Assembly (NCBI GenBank): GCA_004154925.1
Contig: QJNS01000089.1
Span: 62,001-126,000 of the forward strand
Source of the DNA: Monosporascus cannonballus
Lineage: Eukaryota; Ascomycota; Sordariomycetes; Xylariales
Direction: 5' to 3'
Length of the DNA stretch: 64,000 bases
Shown here: piece by piece, positions 49,922 to 63,700 of the stretch
How positions within the stretch are numbered: position 1 is the first letter of the stretch
How the letters are laid out: the number at the start of each line of letters is the position of its first letter
Notes under the pieces: model-generated
Seen by the model: the letters and a program-made list of their open reading frames with translations, nothing else
Databases searched by the model: none
What the model was told of the DNA's origin: nothing
Translations under genes and position numbers: made by a program

Positions 49922-52900
49922 TAAATACTATTTATAAATACCGAATAAATAAAATTAAAAGTTTATCATATATTTAAAATTTTAATTAAAAATATACGCT
50001 ATTTTTATACTAAGTTTAAAAAGAAATATTAAGAACTTTAATTAAGATTAATATAATTACTCTATTTGAAAAATTATATCGATTATTTTAACATGGTTAC
50101 ATAAATTTAATTTTTTAAAAAAGGAAATTAATTCTATTATAAATAAAAAGATAATATTATCATTATTTTTAACTTTTCTATTGAAAGGTCTGAGTTGTAA
50201 TAAACTTAAGATTTATACCCTTAAATAAGATAAAAATTTGTTTAACTTAAATATAACTAATAATATTAAGCTATTTTAAAAAAGAGAAATATATGATAAG
50301 CTTTTAAATAAAATCTTGATATTTTTGATTCAAGTATTAACTATAAAACTCAATTCGATTTGAATAATTGAATATATTTAAAAACATTTTTACTTGGAAT
50401 TTTTAATATAATTAAGTTTTATTTTATACTTTTTCGTAATATAATAAAAATAGCAAAATGTTTAAATATTAACTACGAATTGAAATGATATAAAAATGTA
50501 GTTTTGTAGAGAAATTATATATATTATTTTTCTCAGATTTTCTTACGCTAGTTTATGAAGCCGATAAAGTATGATAATAAAATATTCTATCATTTATATG
50601 TTCAATGTTTATTCATACAGGTCTTAATAATTATATAAAATAGTGTAAATTTATTTTATCATAATTGAATGATATATTTCTTTATAAGGTTAAATATAAA
50701 GGCAATTAAATAAGCAACTCTTTCTTAATTTTCAAATTTCTTTATATTAGAAATTGCGATAAAACCTTACGAAATTTCATCATTAAGATAAGAATTAAAA
50801 GGATTTTTAAAATTAAATAAGTTAAAGTTCTTAATAAATTAAATAACATAATATAACCTTTTTACATGAGGAAAAATATAAATAACTATCGAATATAACG
50901 TTTAAAATCAAAATATTTTAGCAAGTAAATGTTTATAATTTACTAAAAGCGTTTTAAAATTATCTTTAGATTAATTCAATTGGAAATATAAATCGATTGC
51001 GGTAATAAAACATTTTATATATTAAGTTGTATATGAAGTAAATTATAATATGAAAGATTGAATTATATAATAACAAAATAGTAATTTTCATTCAAACAGC
51101 GAAATATAAAAATGGTCTTTTATTAATAATTTTAACCCTTTATATTAAAATTAAAATCCGTTTAATTTATGAAAACATCATTTGCTAAAAACAATTAAAA
51201 TATTTGACACGAAATTATAGGATGAAATTTGTGTTTTGATTTACAAAAGGTTTAGCAGCTTTAACACGATATATAGATAGAAATTTGTTATTATCTTTTA
51301 AAATCACCCACTTGGTAAAATACCTTCTTTTGATGTCAAAAATAAATATTAAAAATATTTTAAAAATTATGTAAAAATTTTTTACAGTAACAAATAACTT
51401 AATAAATCGTTTAAATGATTAATTATGCACTTATAATACACAATGCTAACGATATTATTTTGATTAATTTATATTATAACTATATTTGAGTCTCAATTTA
51501 GTTTATATAATTATAAATAATTAGAAAATAACACTTATTAAATTTTATAAATTTTCAACTTAGTAACTATATTTTAAATTCTATATTTATGAAAGTTTAT
51601 ATATAAATTTAAAGGTTTTTAATTGTGTAATCTTTAATTAAGTTATCATTTCAAATGATGTCCTATCTTTTGAATAATAGTTTTTTATTAAAATAATAAG
51701 TTTTTACATACGAATTATATACGTTTAGATAGTTAAAAAAGGCTAATCCGATTTATAACGCTTAAATAAAAAATGCTAGTATATAATTGAAAATAGAAAA
51801 TGACAAATATAATCACTTTGATATTATTTCAAATATTAAGCATTTACTACTAAAACTACCCTAGTAGTATAAAGTAACATAATAAACTTTTATTATGCTA
51901 GAAATATAAAACAAATTATTAATTTAAAAAGAAATTCTGTAAAACATGGTTACTAAAATTCAAATGTCATTTAAATAAAACTTTATATAAAGTATATAAA
52001 ATTGACCAATATATTAATCAAAATATATTCAAGTTCAAATAATACTCTCTAAGTTAAGCTAAATATGTAGAAAATTCTTATTCGATGTACTTAATACGAT
52101 AGAAACGGAAAGGTTTATTAATAAGAGATTTTATTTCATAAATAATAATAATTTCATTTTTAGTTTTTCTGCGAATTTTAATAATTAAACTTAAAATTAT
52201 TATAATTTTGTGAATCTAAATTGCCTTAATAATATAAATATGTTTTGCCTAATAGATTATAGATTTAGTTTAATTAATTTAAGAATTCCTTTTTCAATAG
52301 GAAAATTAAAAACGTTTTATGTGACTCTATATAACATTTTGAAAGTAAATAGTTTTATTTACAAAGATTAAAATAATATATGTATAAATATTTTACGACT
52401 AAATTATTGTAATAATATATTTCTGGTATTTTTAAAGTTTTTAGGTTATATTTGTTACAAAGTATTAATAACAGAATAATTATTAAATGGTTTAATCATA
52501 TATTTATCACCCAGTTTCAGTTTATAACGCTAAAATGTATCCGTAAGTAATTTTAATTAAACATTTATTAATTTATTCAACGTCTGTGAACAAATTTCAT
52601 ATCGAAACCTATTGATAATATTCACTTATTTTGTATTACTTGTGGAATAAAATTATAACTAGTAAATATAAGTAATGACGAAGAATTCAAAATATATTAT
52701 TAAAACTTTAATTAAATGCGTTATAAATATCGTTAATTTATAAAATATTTAATATACTACTTAAAACGGAGCATCTTCTAATTATATTATTTCAGTAATA
52801 TTTTTCTCAAACGACAATAAACTAAATAATTTTGTTCTAAAATCTTTTAAAGAAATTGAATTTCGTTGTTTATTTATTTATTTGATATACTAGTTTTATT

Positions 52901-53162
52901 ATAATTTTAAATTTCTTTTATTATAATAATAGAATTGTATCATTAATTTTCCAGACAATTAATTTTTTAAAATAATGATTTTGACTAAACAATAGTGTAA
53001 CGAAGTTTTTATTAATGATTGAAATGTTTATACAATATTTAACGAATATTCTGTTTAAAAAACGACGGTAAAAATTATTAACGCTAAAAATTCATAAAAA
53101 CAATTTAAATTTAAAAGAAACATATCTACAAAATATATTTCAGTTCAGCCTCTATTTTCGAG

Positions 53163-53623
53163 GCTGAGTCAAATTTATAGAAATTATGAGACGATATAAT
53201 TTGTACGGTAAATCCTATATTCGGTATTTTCGAAGGCGACAATTTAATCATAGTGTTTACGGTTAGGGTAAACTATACCTCAGTTGTATAAAGCCTTACT
53301 TTAAAGCCGAAGAGTAAAATATATATAAATATAGTTAAAGTGAAGTTATACTTTTAAAAACAATAAAAAATTTATAATATTTTTCCATAATATAATCTGT
53401 ATAAGAAATATATAAGGGAATATTATTAAATAAAATAATTAATTTATAATATGTACAGTTAATAGTATTTATATTTTTATTTTATAAAACCCTATTTTAA
53501 AATTGAATAATTGGTAATAAATTTCGATAATAATAAACCTTATGTTTATTGTTCTTACGGTTAAAGAAGGTCGAAAAATAAAGTTTTGAAGGGCAAACCT
53601 AAAGAATAAATCTTAAAAATAAA
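53163..53623. repeat. Dispersed direct repeat, copy A
   Basis: Collinear with copy B. GCTGAGTCAA at 53163 pairs with GCTAAGCCAA at 55217, AAGCCTTACTTTAAAGCCGA at 53291 pairs with AAGACTTACTCTAAAGTCGG at 55343, and 53561-53623 pairs with 55420-55482. Copy A has about 195 extra bases between the second and third anchors. Most differences are transitions. Confidence 0.6.
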
Positions 53624-55216
53624 AACAAAAAAAAACAAACCAAATTTCGAAATGTAATTATTTATAATATAGATTATAATTATTTTACGAAAAGTAACTT
53701 AATATAGTGAATTTACTTTCCCAAAAAAGCCGCTTTATTATACTAAATCATTTAAACTAATTTTAATCCCAAATATTATCGAAAACTAATTTCTCTATTA
53801 TTAGTCAAATTATTACAAATATCGAAAACATTAATACAAAAATTAGGTGGTTTAGTTTTACCCATATTTACAATTTCAAAAAACTATTAGTAACAAAATA
53901 ACGAAAATGTATTATATAAGGTTATGGATATGTTTAAAAAAACAGAATGTAAATCGAATTATTAAAAAGATTTATACAAATTTATTAACGGATAATTAAA
54001 TAATTGAAAAATAAATATCACTAATGAAACTATTATTTTATATATTTTATATTTCTTAGGAAAACGGAACAGAGTTTATGAAAACATATTTACGACATAA
54101 TATATATTTTAAAAAAACTTTAAACAACTTTAATTTCTAACAATAAAATACAGAATATATTTCTAATACATATATATATAATTAATATGAATCTAATTTA
54201 ACTATTATATAAGCTTTTTAATGATAGACTCTTATTTCGCCTTTTTAGAAATATACCAATGTAAATAAAATTAGATAAAATAATAAATTACTACTTTAAT
54301 TTCTAGATTTTATTCAACCCGTTGCTTTTTTAAACATCTTACTTTACGGCGATTTTAGGCTGCCTTATTTTGCTTTTATTTACGTCGATTTTTGTCTAAA
54401 CTATAAAAGATATTTTCTGTCCATACTAGCCGAGTAAATTAACGTTCGTGATTGTTTTTGATTTGTTTTAAAATTTAGTTTCGGAAATCTTAAATGCGCC
54501 GTTATTTTTCTTTTTCAATTTTATTAACAGGTTCCTTATAAATTTTATGCTTTTAGATATAGAGTTTTGTAAAAATGTAATTATCGATATTTCTTCAATC
54601 CAACTATATTTAACAATTAATAGTCGAAATCGATTTTCGTAAAAAGGATTTTGGGTTTTAATAATATTTATAATTTTGTTTTTTAATAACTTAACAATTA
54701 AATACTATAAATAACACAGCTTTTGTAAAGTTTTACCCTTATATGTAAACGATATCAAATCTTTCGAATTTTGCGATATAATATTATAGTTATTAATAAT
54801 TTAAAAGATTACCGTAAAACAATCGATTCGTACCACTGGCCAAAGTTCGTAAAACACTTTATATATACTTCGGATTTATCTTCAAGGATTATTTTTAAAC
54901 TTTAACCTCAAGCTTTAACGCGTAAAACTTAATTTTTCGGCTTCGCCGAATTGTAATAACGACTCTAAGGTTTATTATAATAGAAATTTATCGGCAATTA
55001 TTCCATTCTAAACTAAGGTGCCATAATATTAAAATATAATATATTTTAATTATACGAAATATAAATTAATTAATGTATTCGAAAGTTTTATATATAATAT
55101 ATATTATATTATTTATATGTTATCATATCTTTTATATATTTATTCTAATTTACACCGTATTACTTGAAAAAAATATTTTATATAAAATATATTTGAATTT
55201 AAGTTATATTTTTTAA

Positions 55217-55482
55217 GCTAAGCCAACTATATCGAAATTATTACACGGTATAATTTATATAATATATAATATCGAACACCTTTATATACAATAAGTAATT
55301 TATCGTTTTTACGAATAAGATAAATTATATCTTAATTCCATAAAGACTTACTCTAAAGTCGGTTAATGCGTAATTGCTAACAAACTTCTGCTATGATCAG
55401 CTTTATGCCCTCTAGCTAGTTTAGCAGAGTCGAGAGATTAAGCTTTGCGCGGCAAACCTTAAGGATAAACCTTGAATATAAA
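55217..55482. repeat. Dispersed direct repeat, copy B
   Basis: Partner of 53163-53623, about 2.05 kb downstream and in the same orientation. It could be one of two LTRs of a short non-autonomous element, or an independent solo LTR; no TG...CA ends or target duplication were found. Confidence 0.6.
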
Positions 55483-55529
55483 CCTTAAGGGTAAACTGTA
55501 AATAAATCTTAAGCGTAAACCTTAAGGGC
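55454..55529. repeat. Six-copy 13-bp tandem repeat
   Basis: Units based on AAACCTTAAGGGT: 55454, 55467, 55480, 55493 (shortened to 11), 55504 and 55517. The CTTAAG core resembles the CTTAAG-rich part of the element 1 LTR, so this may be an LTR-internal repeat. Confidence 0.7.
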
Positions 55530-57307
55530 GCATAAAAGGCTTTGCGAGCCTCGTCAGTCTTAAAATTAAGAGTGTCAGATGTTTACTAGTAAAAATGTTT
55601 AAATATATTTTATAGTATGTTTTTATTAAACCTTGTTATATTTTTTAAATTTCATTGACAAAAATAGAAGATGTTTAAAATGATATTTATTTATTAATGT
55701 GTTTGTATTTCGTGTTTAATATTTATTTACTATATTTTTTATGTAAATACTTTTCAATTATAATATTATTCTACAGCAACGATTTTATATTACTAATAAT
55801 AACAACCTTTATAAACCATATACGGCCGAATATTAGTAAAGTTATTAAACATTAAGTTAAATAATTTTTTAACAGCTGATGTAGTATTTAATAATATTAT
55901 TTATATTATAGATTACTTGGTTACTTCGGTTTAAAAATCTGTTTTTATTAAATTAATTAGAGTTGAATAACTCTTAAGTAATACTCAATTTTATAATGTT
56001 AAAACAAATAATTTTACTAACGATTTATTATTATATCAATTAAATACCTACAATAAACCGATTAGTTTGGAATTTTTATCACGAATAATAATTTTGGTGT
56101 TAAACAAGAGATTATCTAAAATGTGTTCTATTATAAGTAAAAGGACAAATTTTAATAAGTCAACGAAATTCTATATGATATATATATATTAAATATTTTA
56201 CAAACCGCTTTTAAAAGTATATTTAAAACTTATGGCATAAAATTCGCCAATATATTTGTAAACGGCTTAACTGAATATAATTAAAATTCAAAAACTTTAT
56301 CAAAATACAATGAAACTCTTAATAATCGTCAAAAGAAATATATAATTATATTAATACGTGTATATGCTTGTAGGTATTAAATAATCATATATTTTTTACA
56401 AAAATAAATATTTTAATCTTTAATTTATTTCGATTTTAAAAAGGAATTTTGCTAAATTCAACGATATAATTCTAAATAAATCTTGCAGTTATGAAGACCT
56501 ATTTTAAATTTATCCGTAATATATGTAACTAATTCAACGCGATATATTTATGCTTATTACGTATTATAAAAATACACTCTATAATTTTAAGATTTACACG
56601 CAAATATCTACGATTTAAAAAACTGGTTATATATTACCTTTCAATGACAATAAACTTTTCCGTGATTTCAATAATATTTTGAAATACTTTATATGAATAA
56701 TAAATAATATGATATTCTTCTTTAGAAAAACATATTTCTTATATAATGAATAAACACAAAACCTTATTTGAGTATCTAGATAAATACGAAAAATATATAG
56801 TTAAATTTAATTAAAACTATTACGCGAATAGAATCTGGAAAAGATTTAATATTGCTCCAATTAATTAACGCGTTATAAATATATATATAATTATTATAAA
56901 ATATTTTAAATTATTTATTACAAAAGGTTTTAAACATTTTCATAAAGTATGTATTAACATAGTATATATTAATATATTTGTCTGTTTTAATTTGTCTATT
57001 ATTAAGGCATATAATAATATAATACCGTATTTATTGTATCGACTAGTACAAGTATTTTCAATTAAAATTATTTCATAATTCTTTTTATAAACAACTGTTG
57101 AATATTTTAAATATAAGTATAAAAATATTCAAAAAGATATGGTAAGTAGAATATTTAATTTTTAATACGTACTTTTATTTTAATCTGTAGAAATTTGATA
57201 AATATTTTATTATAAATATCAAATTCTAAAAGAATTCGAGGTATTATATTTACGAAATTTTATAGCAGAATATTATTAATAAATATTTTTAATAAAAACG
57301 TAAATAA

Positions 57308-57727
57308 TGTAAGAATACAGCCCTTATAAAAATAAGGCTGGTAGCCGCCCAGCCACCAATCAACTACCGACCCACTTACTAATATAAATCCATTATCTGG
57401 CAGTTAATGGGAAACGCCAGATGGAAGTAACCTAATATATTTACTTTTTGGAATCCGTTTTATGATTGGTTAGAAATGTGAGATAACGAAGGTGCGACGC
57501 TAGCCACAATACCAAAAGGTCAGCAATTCCAAACCCTTCTAGGCTATATTAGCAACTAGGTACTATTCTTGATATTTGGAAACGTCTTATCAGGATATAT
57601 ATGGAGTCCTGTTCTAGCCCTTTTGGCTGGCTACAGGGAGCTGCATTATCTTACAAGAAATTACCTTACTTAACTTACAGCTTTCCATTATTTTACAATT
57701 CTTCTATTTGCTATAAAAGGTAACGCA
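57308..57727 (+). repeat. 5' LTR of Gypsy element 3
   Basis: Starts TGTAAGAATACAGCCC and ends near GGTAACGCA; about 420 bp of nearly normal composition inside AT-rich DNA. A short hairpin (CAGCCCTTAT with ATAAGGCTG) opens it and another (CTGGCAG with CGCCAG) lies near 57397-57420. The exact right end is inferred from the CA and from the gag start 35 bases on. The partner LTR is outside the window, so the boundary is tentative. Confidence 0.6.
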
Positions 57728-57761
57728 ATAATTACTAAAAATAAAGTTTACCGATTACAAA

Positions 57762-59190
57762 ATGAACCTAGGTTACTAGTCGAAAAAATCGCCGATCGAA
57801 ACCCAACCGACGAACGATCGATTACGGTACGAGAACAGGCGAAAAAGCCTATAACGGAACCTTAACGGACAAAAAACCATAATCCCCGAGATCCCGAATT
57901 ACTTTACATATATGATAAGAATACGTCCTGATAACCGTTAATTAAATAATCGGAAAACAGGCATAATATAACGAACGTATTCCGGAATTTAAAACAAAAA
58001 AGGATTAAACCCTTTAATAATAATTAAATCTTAAAAATTATTTATTAATAAAACGAATAATATTCGAAATTATTCCAATCATTGGCCAAATAATAAATAA
58101 TAACATAAATTAAAAAAGCAAAACTTTATAAATTAATTGCGATATTATCGCAAAAGCCCAAAGGCGATAAACGAATACTGCGTTATAATTATCCGAAATT
58201 TTGCGAACGCGCATTAATTAAAAAAAATTAAATAAAAGTTATTACGGAAGTTTACGCTAAAAGGTTAAAACAAAATGCCTTTATTTATATTTAATAGGCT
58301 ATAGGCCATATAGACGTTTTTATGACGAACGCGTAATAATTATATTTCGTTATATTTAATTACTTTAATTACGAAAAAATATTAAAAATAAAAGATTTAT
58401 AGATTTTTAATAAAGCAAATTACGTAAATCCTAATATTTTTCGATAAGAAATATAAGGAATAATTTATAAAAGTATAATAACGATCCGATTAATCGCCGT
58501 TAGATTTTTACGTTAAATAAAAGCTTTTAATTTATAAAATAAAATTTATAAACATTCTTAATACGGAAAATAATCGGAATAATAAGCGTTTTATTTTTAA
58601 TTATCTTTACAAATTAATACCAAAATTATAAAATACTTTATTACGAAAAAACGTTAAATTAAAAAAATTAATAACGTAATAAATAAAGTAAAACGTTACT
58701 AAAACGCCTAGAAAAAAGCGAAAGAAAATTAATTATTTTCCGCCAAAAATATTAATAAAAATAAATAATCCCATTTTAACGCTTTTAAGAAAAAAATCCT
58801 TAAAGCAAATTAAAAATATTGCATAAAAAAAATAAGGATTACGGACGTTCTTATATTTAGAAGGCAAATAATCGCCGATTTAATTCCGATCGGAATAAAT
58901 CCGTACGACTTAATATCCTTAATTTTTATAAGGGCTTATTTAAATATTATAATTATGGGAAACCAGGCCTTAAAAACATAAATTGCAAATCAAAACAAAA
59001 TACGAAAACCCTGCTATCCCGGCCATACGGAAACCGACCTCCGAAAGCTATATAAAACGTCACAATATATAATAATAAATCAAATTAATTCCCAGACGTA
59101 AACTCAAAAAAAAGCCGGAATAAACGTATATATCTAATTTATTTCAGTTAATAATTATAGGATAATTGGAATAAAGCCGCCTTTTAAAAA
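57762..59190 (+). pseudogene. gag relic of Gypsy element 3
   Basis: A possible ATG at 57762 opens a frame with an early TAG. Near the end, at about 58945-58990, the frame reads YYNYGKPGLKNINCK, which fits a CX2CX4HX4C zinc knuckle with both first Cys changed to Tyr and His changed to Leu. Nucleocapsid identity follows from this and from position. Confidence 0.65.
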
Positions 59191-59219
59191 AAGGTATTTA
59201 TCAAAAAAATACGGGGGAT

Positions 59220-62200
59220 ATAATAATATAAATAAATATGGATACCGGAATACAGATAAATATTATAAGCAGAAAATTAATAAAAAAACTTAATTTTTAA
59301 TTAATTTCCGTAAATATTCCGGACCTTATCGGCATTAACGGCATATATATCAAATATTATAAGGTTTACGAAATTCCTATTAATATAATAACGGAAACGA
59401 ACGAAAATTTAAGTAAATTTACTTTATAATATGCCGTAATTTAAAAACATTTAATTTTTTATTATCCGAACCCGAAATAAGTAAATTAAAGATTTTGCTA
59501 AATATAATTATATATTAATAATTATACGGACCGTTACAAAAGGTTAATAAATAAAAAATTACAAACCTAACGCTTTCCAATAAGTAAATTTATATTCTTA
59601 ACTTACTAAGCTTAACCGAAAAATCAAATATCTCGGAATTCAAAAAATAATAAAAACGGAAATTAATCGATTTTTTTATATATCTAAAAAGTTTCCGGCG
59701 AATATATTCCGAAACAATAACGAAAAAAATATTTTTACTATTAAAGGCAAAATATATAATAAATTTAATCCAAAGGAAAACGCTCTTATTCGGCCTAATT
59801 TACATTATTGCGGAAACATAAAAAAAGGTATTCGAAAAATATATCCGAAAAAACCTGAAAATAAGCCGGATACGGTATTCGAAAACGAACATAAAAATAC
59901 TAATATTATTTATGCCTAAAAAAACGGCAATTTCCAATTATACGTTAATTATAAAAGGTTAAATCGGGTAACGATTAAAAACCGATATTTTTTATTTTTA
60001 ATTTTAAAATTAATAAATCGCTTAAAATTAACCAAAATACTTTCGAAAATTAATTTTACAAATATTTACTACCGTATGAAAATTAAAAACCGTAATTAAT
60101 AAAAAATTATTGTCCAAATACAGTACGGATAATTTAAATATACGGTTATATTATTTGGCCTTATGAAAGCATTAATAACGTTTTAAATTTATATATATAA
60201 AACATTAACTGCATTAATTAACTATATATACGTAACATATTTAAATAATATAATTATTTATTCGGATAACGAAAAAAATTAAACGAAATATTTTTAATTA
60301 ATTTATAAACGGCTTTAATAATATTAATTATTTGTTAAAACAATTAAATATCAATCTTTTAAAAAAAATTTAAAATCTTAAAATTTATAATTAATACCGA
60401 TAATTTGGAAATAAACCGCCAACAGTTTAATACTATCGAAATATGGCCAAAACCAAAATTAATTTATAACATTTAAATATTTTTGGGATTTACGAACTTT
60501 TATCGGAAATTTATCACTTATTATTCCCGCATTACCGAACTTATTACTAAATTTTTAAAAATGGCGTAAGGCAAAAATAAAAGTAACAAAATTCCAGTAA
60601 CCCGAAAAAGTTAAAAAGGCGTTCCGAAATTTAAAAAATATTTTTTAGTCGGCGACCATTTTCCAACATTAAAATAATGCCAAAAATATTAAAATTAAAA
60701 TAAATGCCTTAATAAAAGCCATATTAAAAATATTTTTACAAAAATACGGAAAGTATTAATACTTAATTACATACTGGTTACGAAAATTAAATTTAACCGA
60801 AAAACGGTAAATTTCGAAATAACAAAAATTATTAATAATTATAAAAAACCTAAAATATTAACGGCTATACTTTAAAAATACGGAATTTTGTTTAATATTT
60901 ACCCATTATATAGCCTTAAAAACATAATAAAGGCGCTAGCGCGTAACCTTAAGGAAAAATTAACTTAATAAGTTTACCGCCTTACGTAATTTAATTTTAA
61001 AATCTAATACCAATTGGAGGCCGCCAACCTGGCGAATAAATTGTTTAAGCGCTCGGATTACATATTAAAGGAAATCGCGTATAAAAATATAATCCTTACG
61101 TTATCTAAGAAATTCGGATTTACAAATAATATGCCGGAAAACATACGGAAAACGGTCGCAAATATATAACACGATTCAAAATATTATAAAAGGGCAAAAG
61201 GCCTTATAAAAATAATACAAAATTCGCTTATTATAAAATTTCCAAGTAGATTTTAGGTGGCGGAAGTTCAAATAGCTATTATCCGCGTAAAAAAACGGAA
61301 AACCCTTATTATATAATTGAAAAAGACTTTCGAAAAAAAAGGAAAAATAAGAAACTATACATTTATTAAACCTATTATTTATAAATAATAATATAAACGC
61401 AAATCGCAATAATAATACGATTAATAATTAAATAACGATAACCGCAAATTACGATTACATTACAATCGGATTCCGAAAAGTTAAAAAAAACAAAACTGGT
61501 ATTAAATTACTATTTATAACTAATACGTTTTACGTCCTTTAACAAAAAAAACTATTTAAAAATAAAACGGCACTTTAGCCAAAAATTTCCTGATAATTTT
61601 ATAATCAGGTTTAAAAGTTATAAACCAAGGATTGAAATATTATAAAATTAATACGGATAATTAAATACCAAGCCGGAATAAAAAAAAGATTTTTTCTGAA
61701 CTTAAATAAAGTTTTACATTATTAAGATAAATTCATAATCCCGTTACAAAACATTTTACGGAAATAATTAATTAATTAACACCATAATAATTTAAAAATA
61801 AGATATATAAGATATATCCGTACATTAAAATTAATAACCAAAAAGTTTTATTAAGAAAATATTATAAATAATATTCAAATTATTAAGGCATAATAAAACC
61901 ATATCATAAACCATATAAATAATTATAGCCTTTGCCGTTATTTAAATAACTTTTTTAAAAGATTTCGTTAAATTTTATTACGGAATTTCCTAAAAACGTA
62001 AGTTTAAACGGGTTAAAATATAACGTAATTTTAATGATCGTCGGCCGTTTTACGAAATTAAAATTATTTATTTTTACGGTTAAAACCTTAATCATAACCG
62101 AATTAACCCGATTACTTTATAACGAAATTAAATACAAATTCGGTATGCCAACCGAAATTATTAATAATAAAAATAAGTTATTAACGAATTAATTCTGGGT

Positions 62201-63700
62201 GGAATTCTGCAAAAAACGGAAAATATAACGGCGAATATCGACCATTTATTATCCGCAAATTAATAAGCAAACAGAACGTATTTATTAAATTTTAAAACAT
62301 TATTTTTATAATTATATTAATAAATATTAAAATAATTAAATAAAGTTATTACGAAAATTAAAATTCGTATATAATAATATGCGGAACGTATTTACCGGCC
62401 GTTTTCCGTTCGAAACCTTATATAGGTATTATTTAAAGATAATAAAATACCTTTTATAAAAATTTAAAATATATATATAAGGAATTAAAAAACGCCTTAA
62501 GAAAATAACGGCTATTCGTTAAACAATATATAAACATTAGGAAAAAATAACGGCAGCCTAAAAAAAATATTATGATTAACGTTATATGCCTATAAAATTC
62601 CAATTAAGGTAATAAGTAAATTTATTAATCAAAAATTTCAAATTCAAAAATAAAACATTTAAATTTATTTATATCCGGGTTACGATTAAAGAGTAAATAA
62701 GTTCCTAAGTATAAAAAATAATATTTTTTACTGAATATTAACGGATATATAATATATTTTTAATATTTTTGTTAAAACTGTAATATAACTGGGAACCGGA
62801 TAACGTCCAAATAACGTTACCGGACTTAATAAAGGAGTAAGAAAAATAAGTAATAAAAAATATCGTCCGCCACCGAAATAACTGGAAATAACCCGAATAT
62901 CTAATTAAATAAAAAGGTTAGCCCGTTAAGTACAATACGTAAAAACCTCGAAAACATTTCGAATACGCTCTTAAGATATTATAACGTTATAAAAAAAAAT
63001 CAAATACGTACATACAAAATAAAACGACTTAAAAACCATAAGATAATAATAGCTTAATCGGAAATTAATCGCTTAATAATTATAAGGATTATAAAAAATA
63101 TTTTAAGCAAAATTAAAATATTAATATTAAAATATTACCTAATTATATAACTGTTTTTAAGCCTTTGACGAATAATTACCTTATTATATACCAATTAAAA
63201 ATTTATAAAGAACGTAAAAGGAATTAAACCTTTATTTCGGAAATAAGGTTTTACGCTTAATTATTAAGCTTTACGTTAGTTAAGCCTTAATGGACGTATT
63301 AAAGAAATTAATATAAAAATATCGGAAAATAATCGGACAATATACGACGGCAAAAAACGAATATATTTATTAAATTTATTAAACGTAAAACCCGGAATAA
63401 ATTTAAAAATATTTTATTTCTTAGGAAAAATAAGGCCAAGTAACCGGAATATAATTTGTTACTAATTGGAAATAAGGCGCCGCACTTAAAACGCTTAGTA
63501 TATTTGGGTTTAATAATAGTTTCGCTAAGCAAAACCGTTTTTTAATTGAGATTACTAATAAATATCAAAGTTTCGTTAAAACGTTAAAAAACGGGCAGAA
63601 GATATTCGTAAATAGGGAGTATAACGGCATAAAAATTTTCGAAAATTATCTTATTTATAAAGATACCTTAAATTTACGCCAAATCGAAAATTAACTGCAA
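59220..63700 (+). pseudogene. pol relic of Gypsy element 3 (PR-RT-RNaseH-IN)
   Basis: Protease: MDTGIQINIISRKLIKKL from 59238, active-site DTG kept. Reverse transcriptase: RVTIKNRYFLFLILKLINRL and KINFTNIYYRMKI at about 59970-60080, then FGLMKALITF; the Y-x-DD site reads YLNN at 60238-60249, so both catalytic Asp are Asn. RNase H: YWLRKLNLTEKR near 60775 and a TD(H)-like region near 60890. Integrase: a stretch with STIYYPQINKQTERIY at about 62237-62287, the usual YHPQTDGQTER site with transitions. TAA stops are frequent. The end is approximate because the 3' LTR is not in the window. Confidence 0.8.

Larger units (their letters stand above)
49922..57307. other. AT-rich, non-RIP desert with short repeats
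   Basis: No gene is recognisable. Unlike the transposon-derived deserts, CA and TG dinucleotides are common and CpG is not favoured. Local features: a hairpin TCAGCCTC/GAGGCTGA at 53145-53167, a hairpin TTCGGC-TTC-GCCGAA near 54940, two copies of a direct repeat at about 53163 and 55217, and a tandem array at 55454-55529. Confidence 0.55.

Noticed and set aside
55454..55529. CRISPR-like array
   Set aside because: Short tandem units with no spacers, in a eukaryotic genome; an ordinary tandem repeat.
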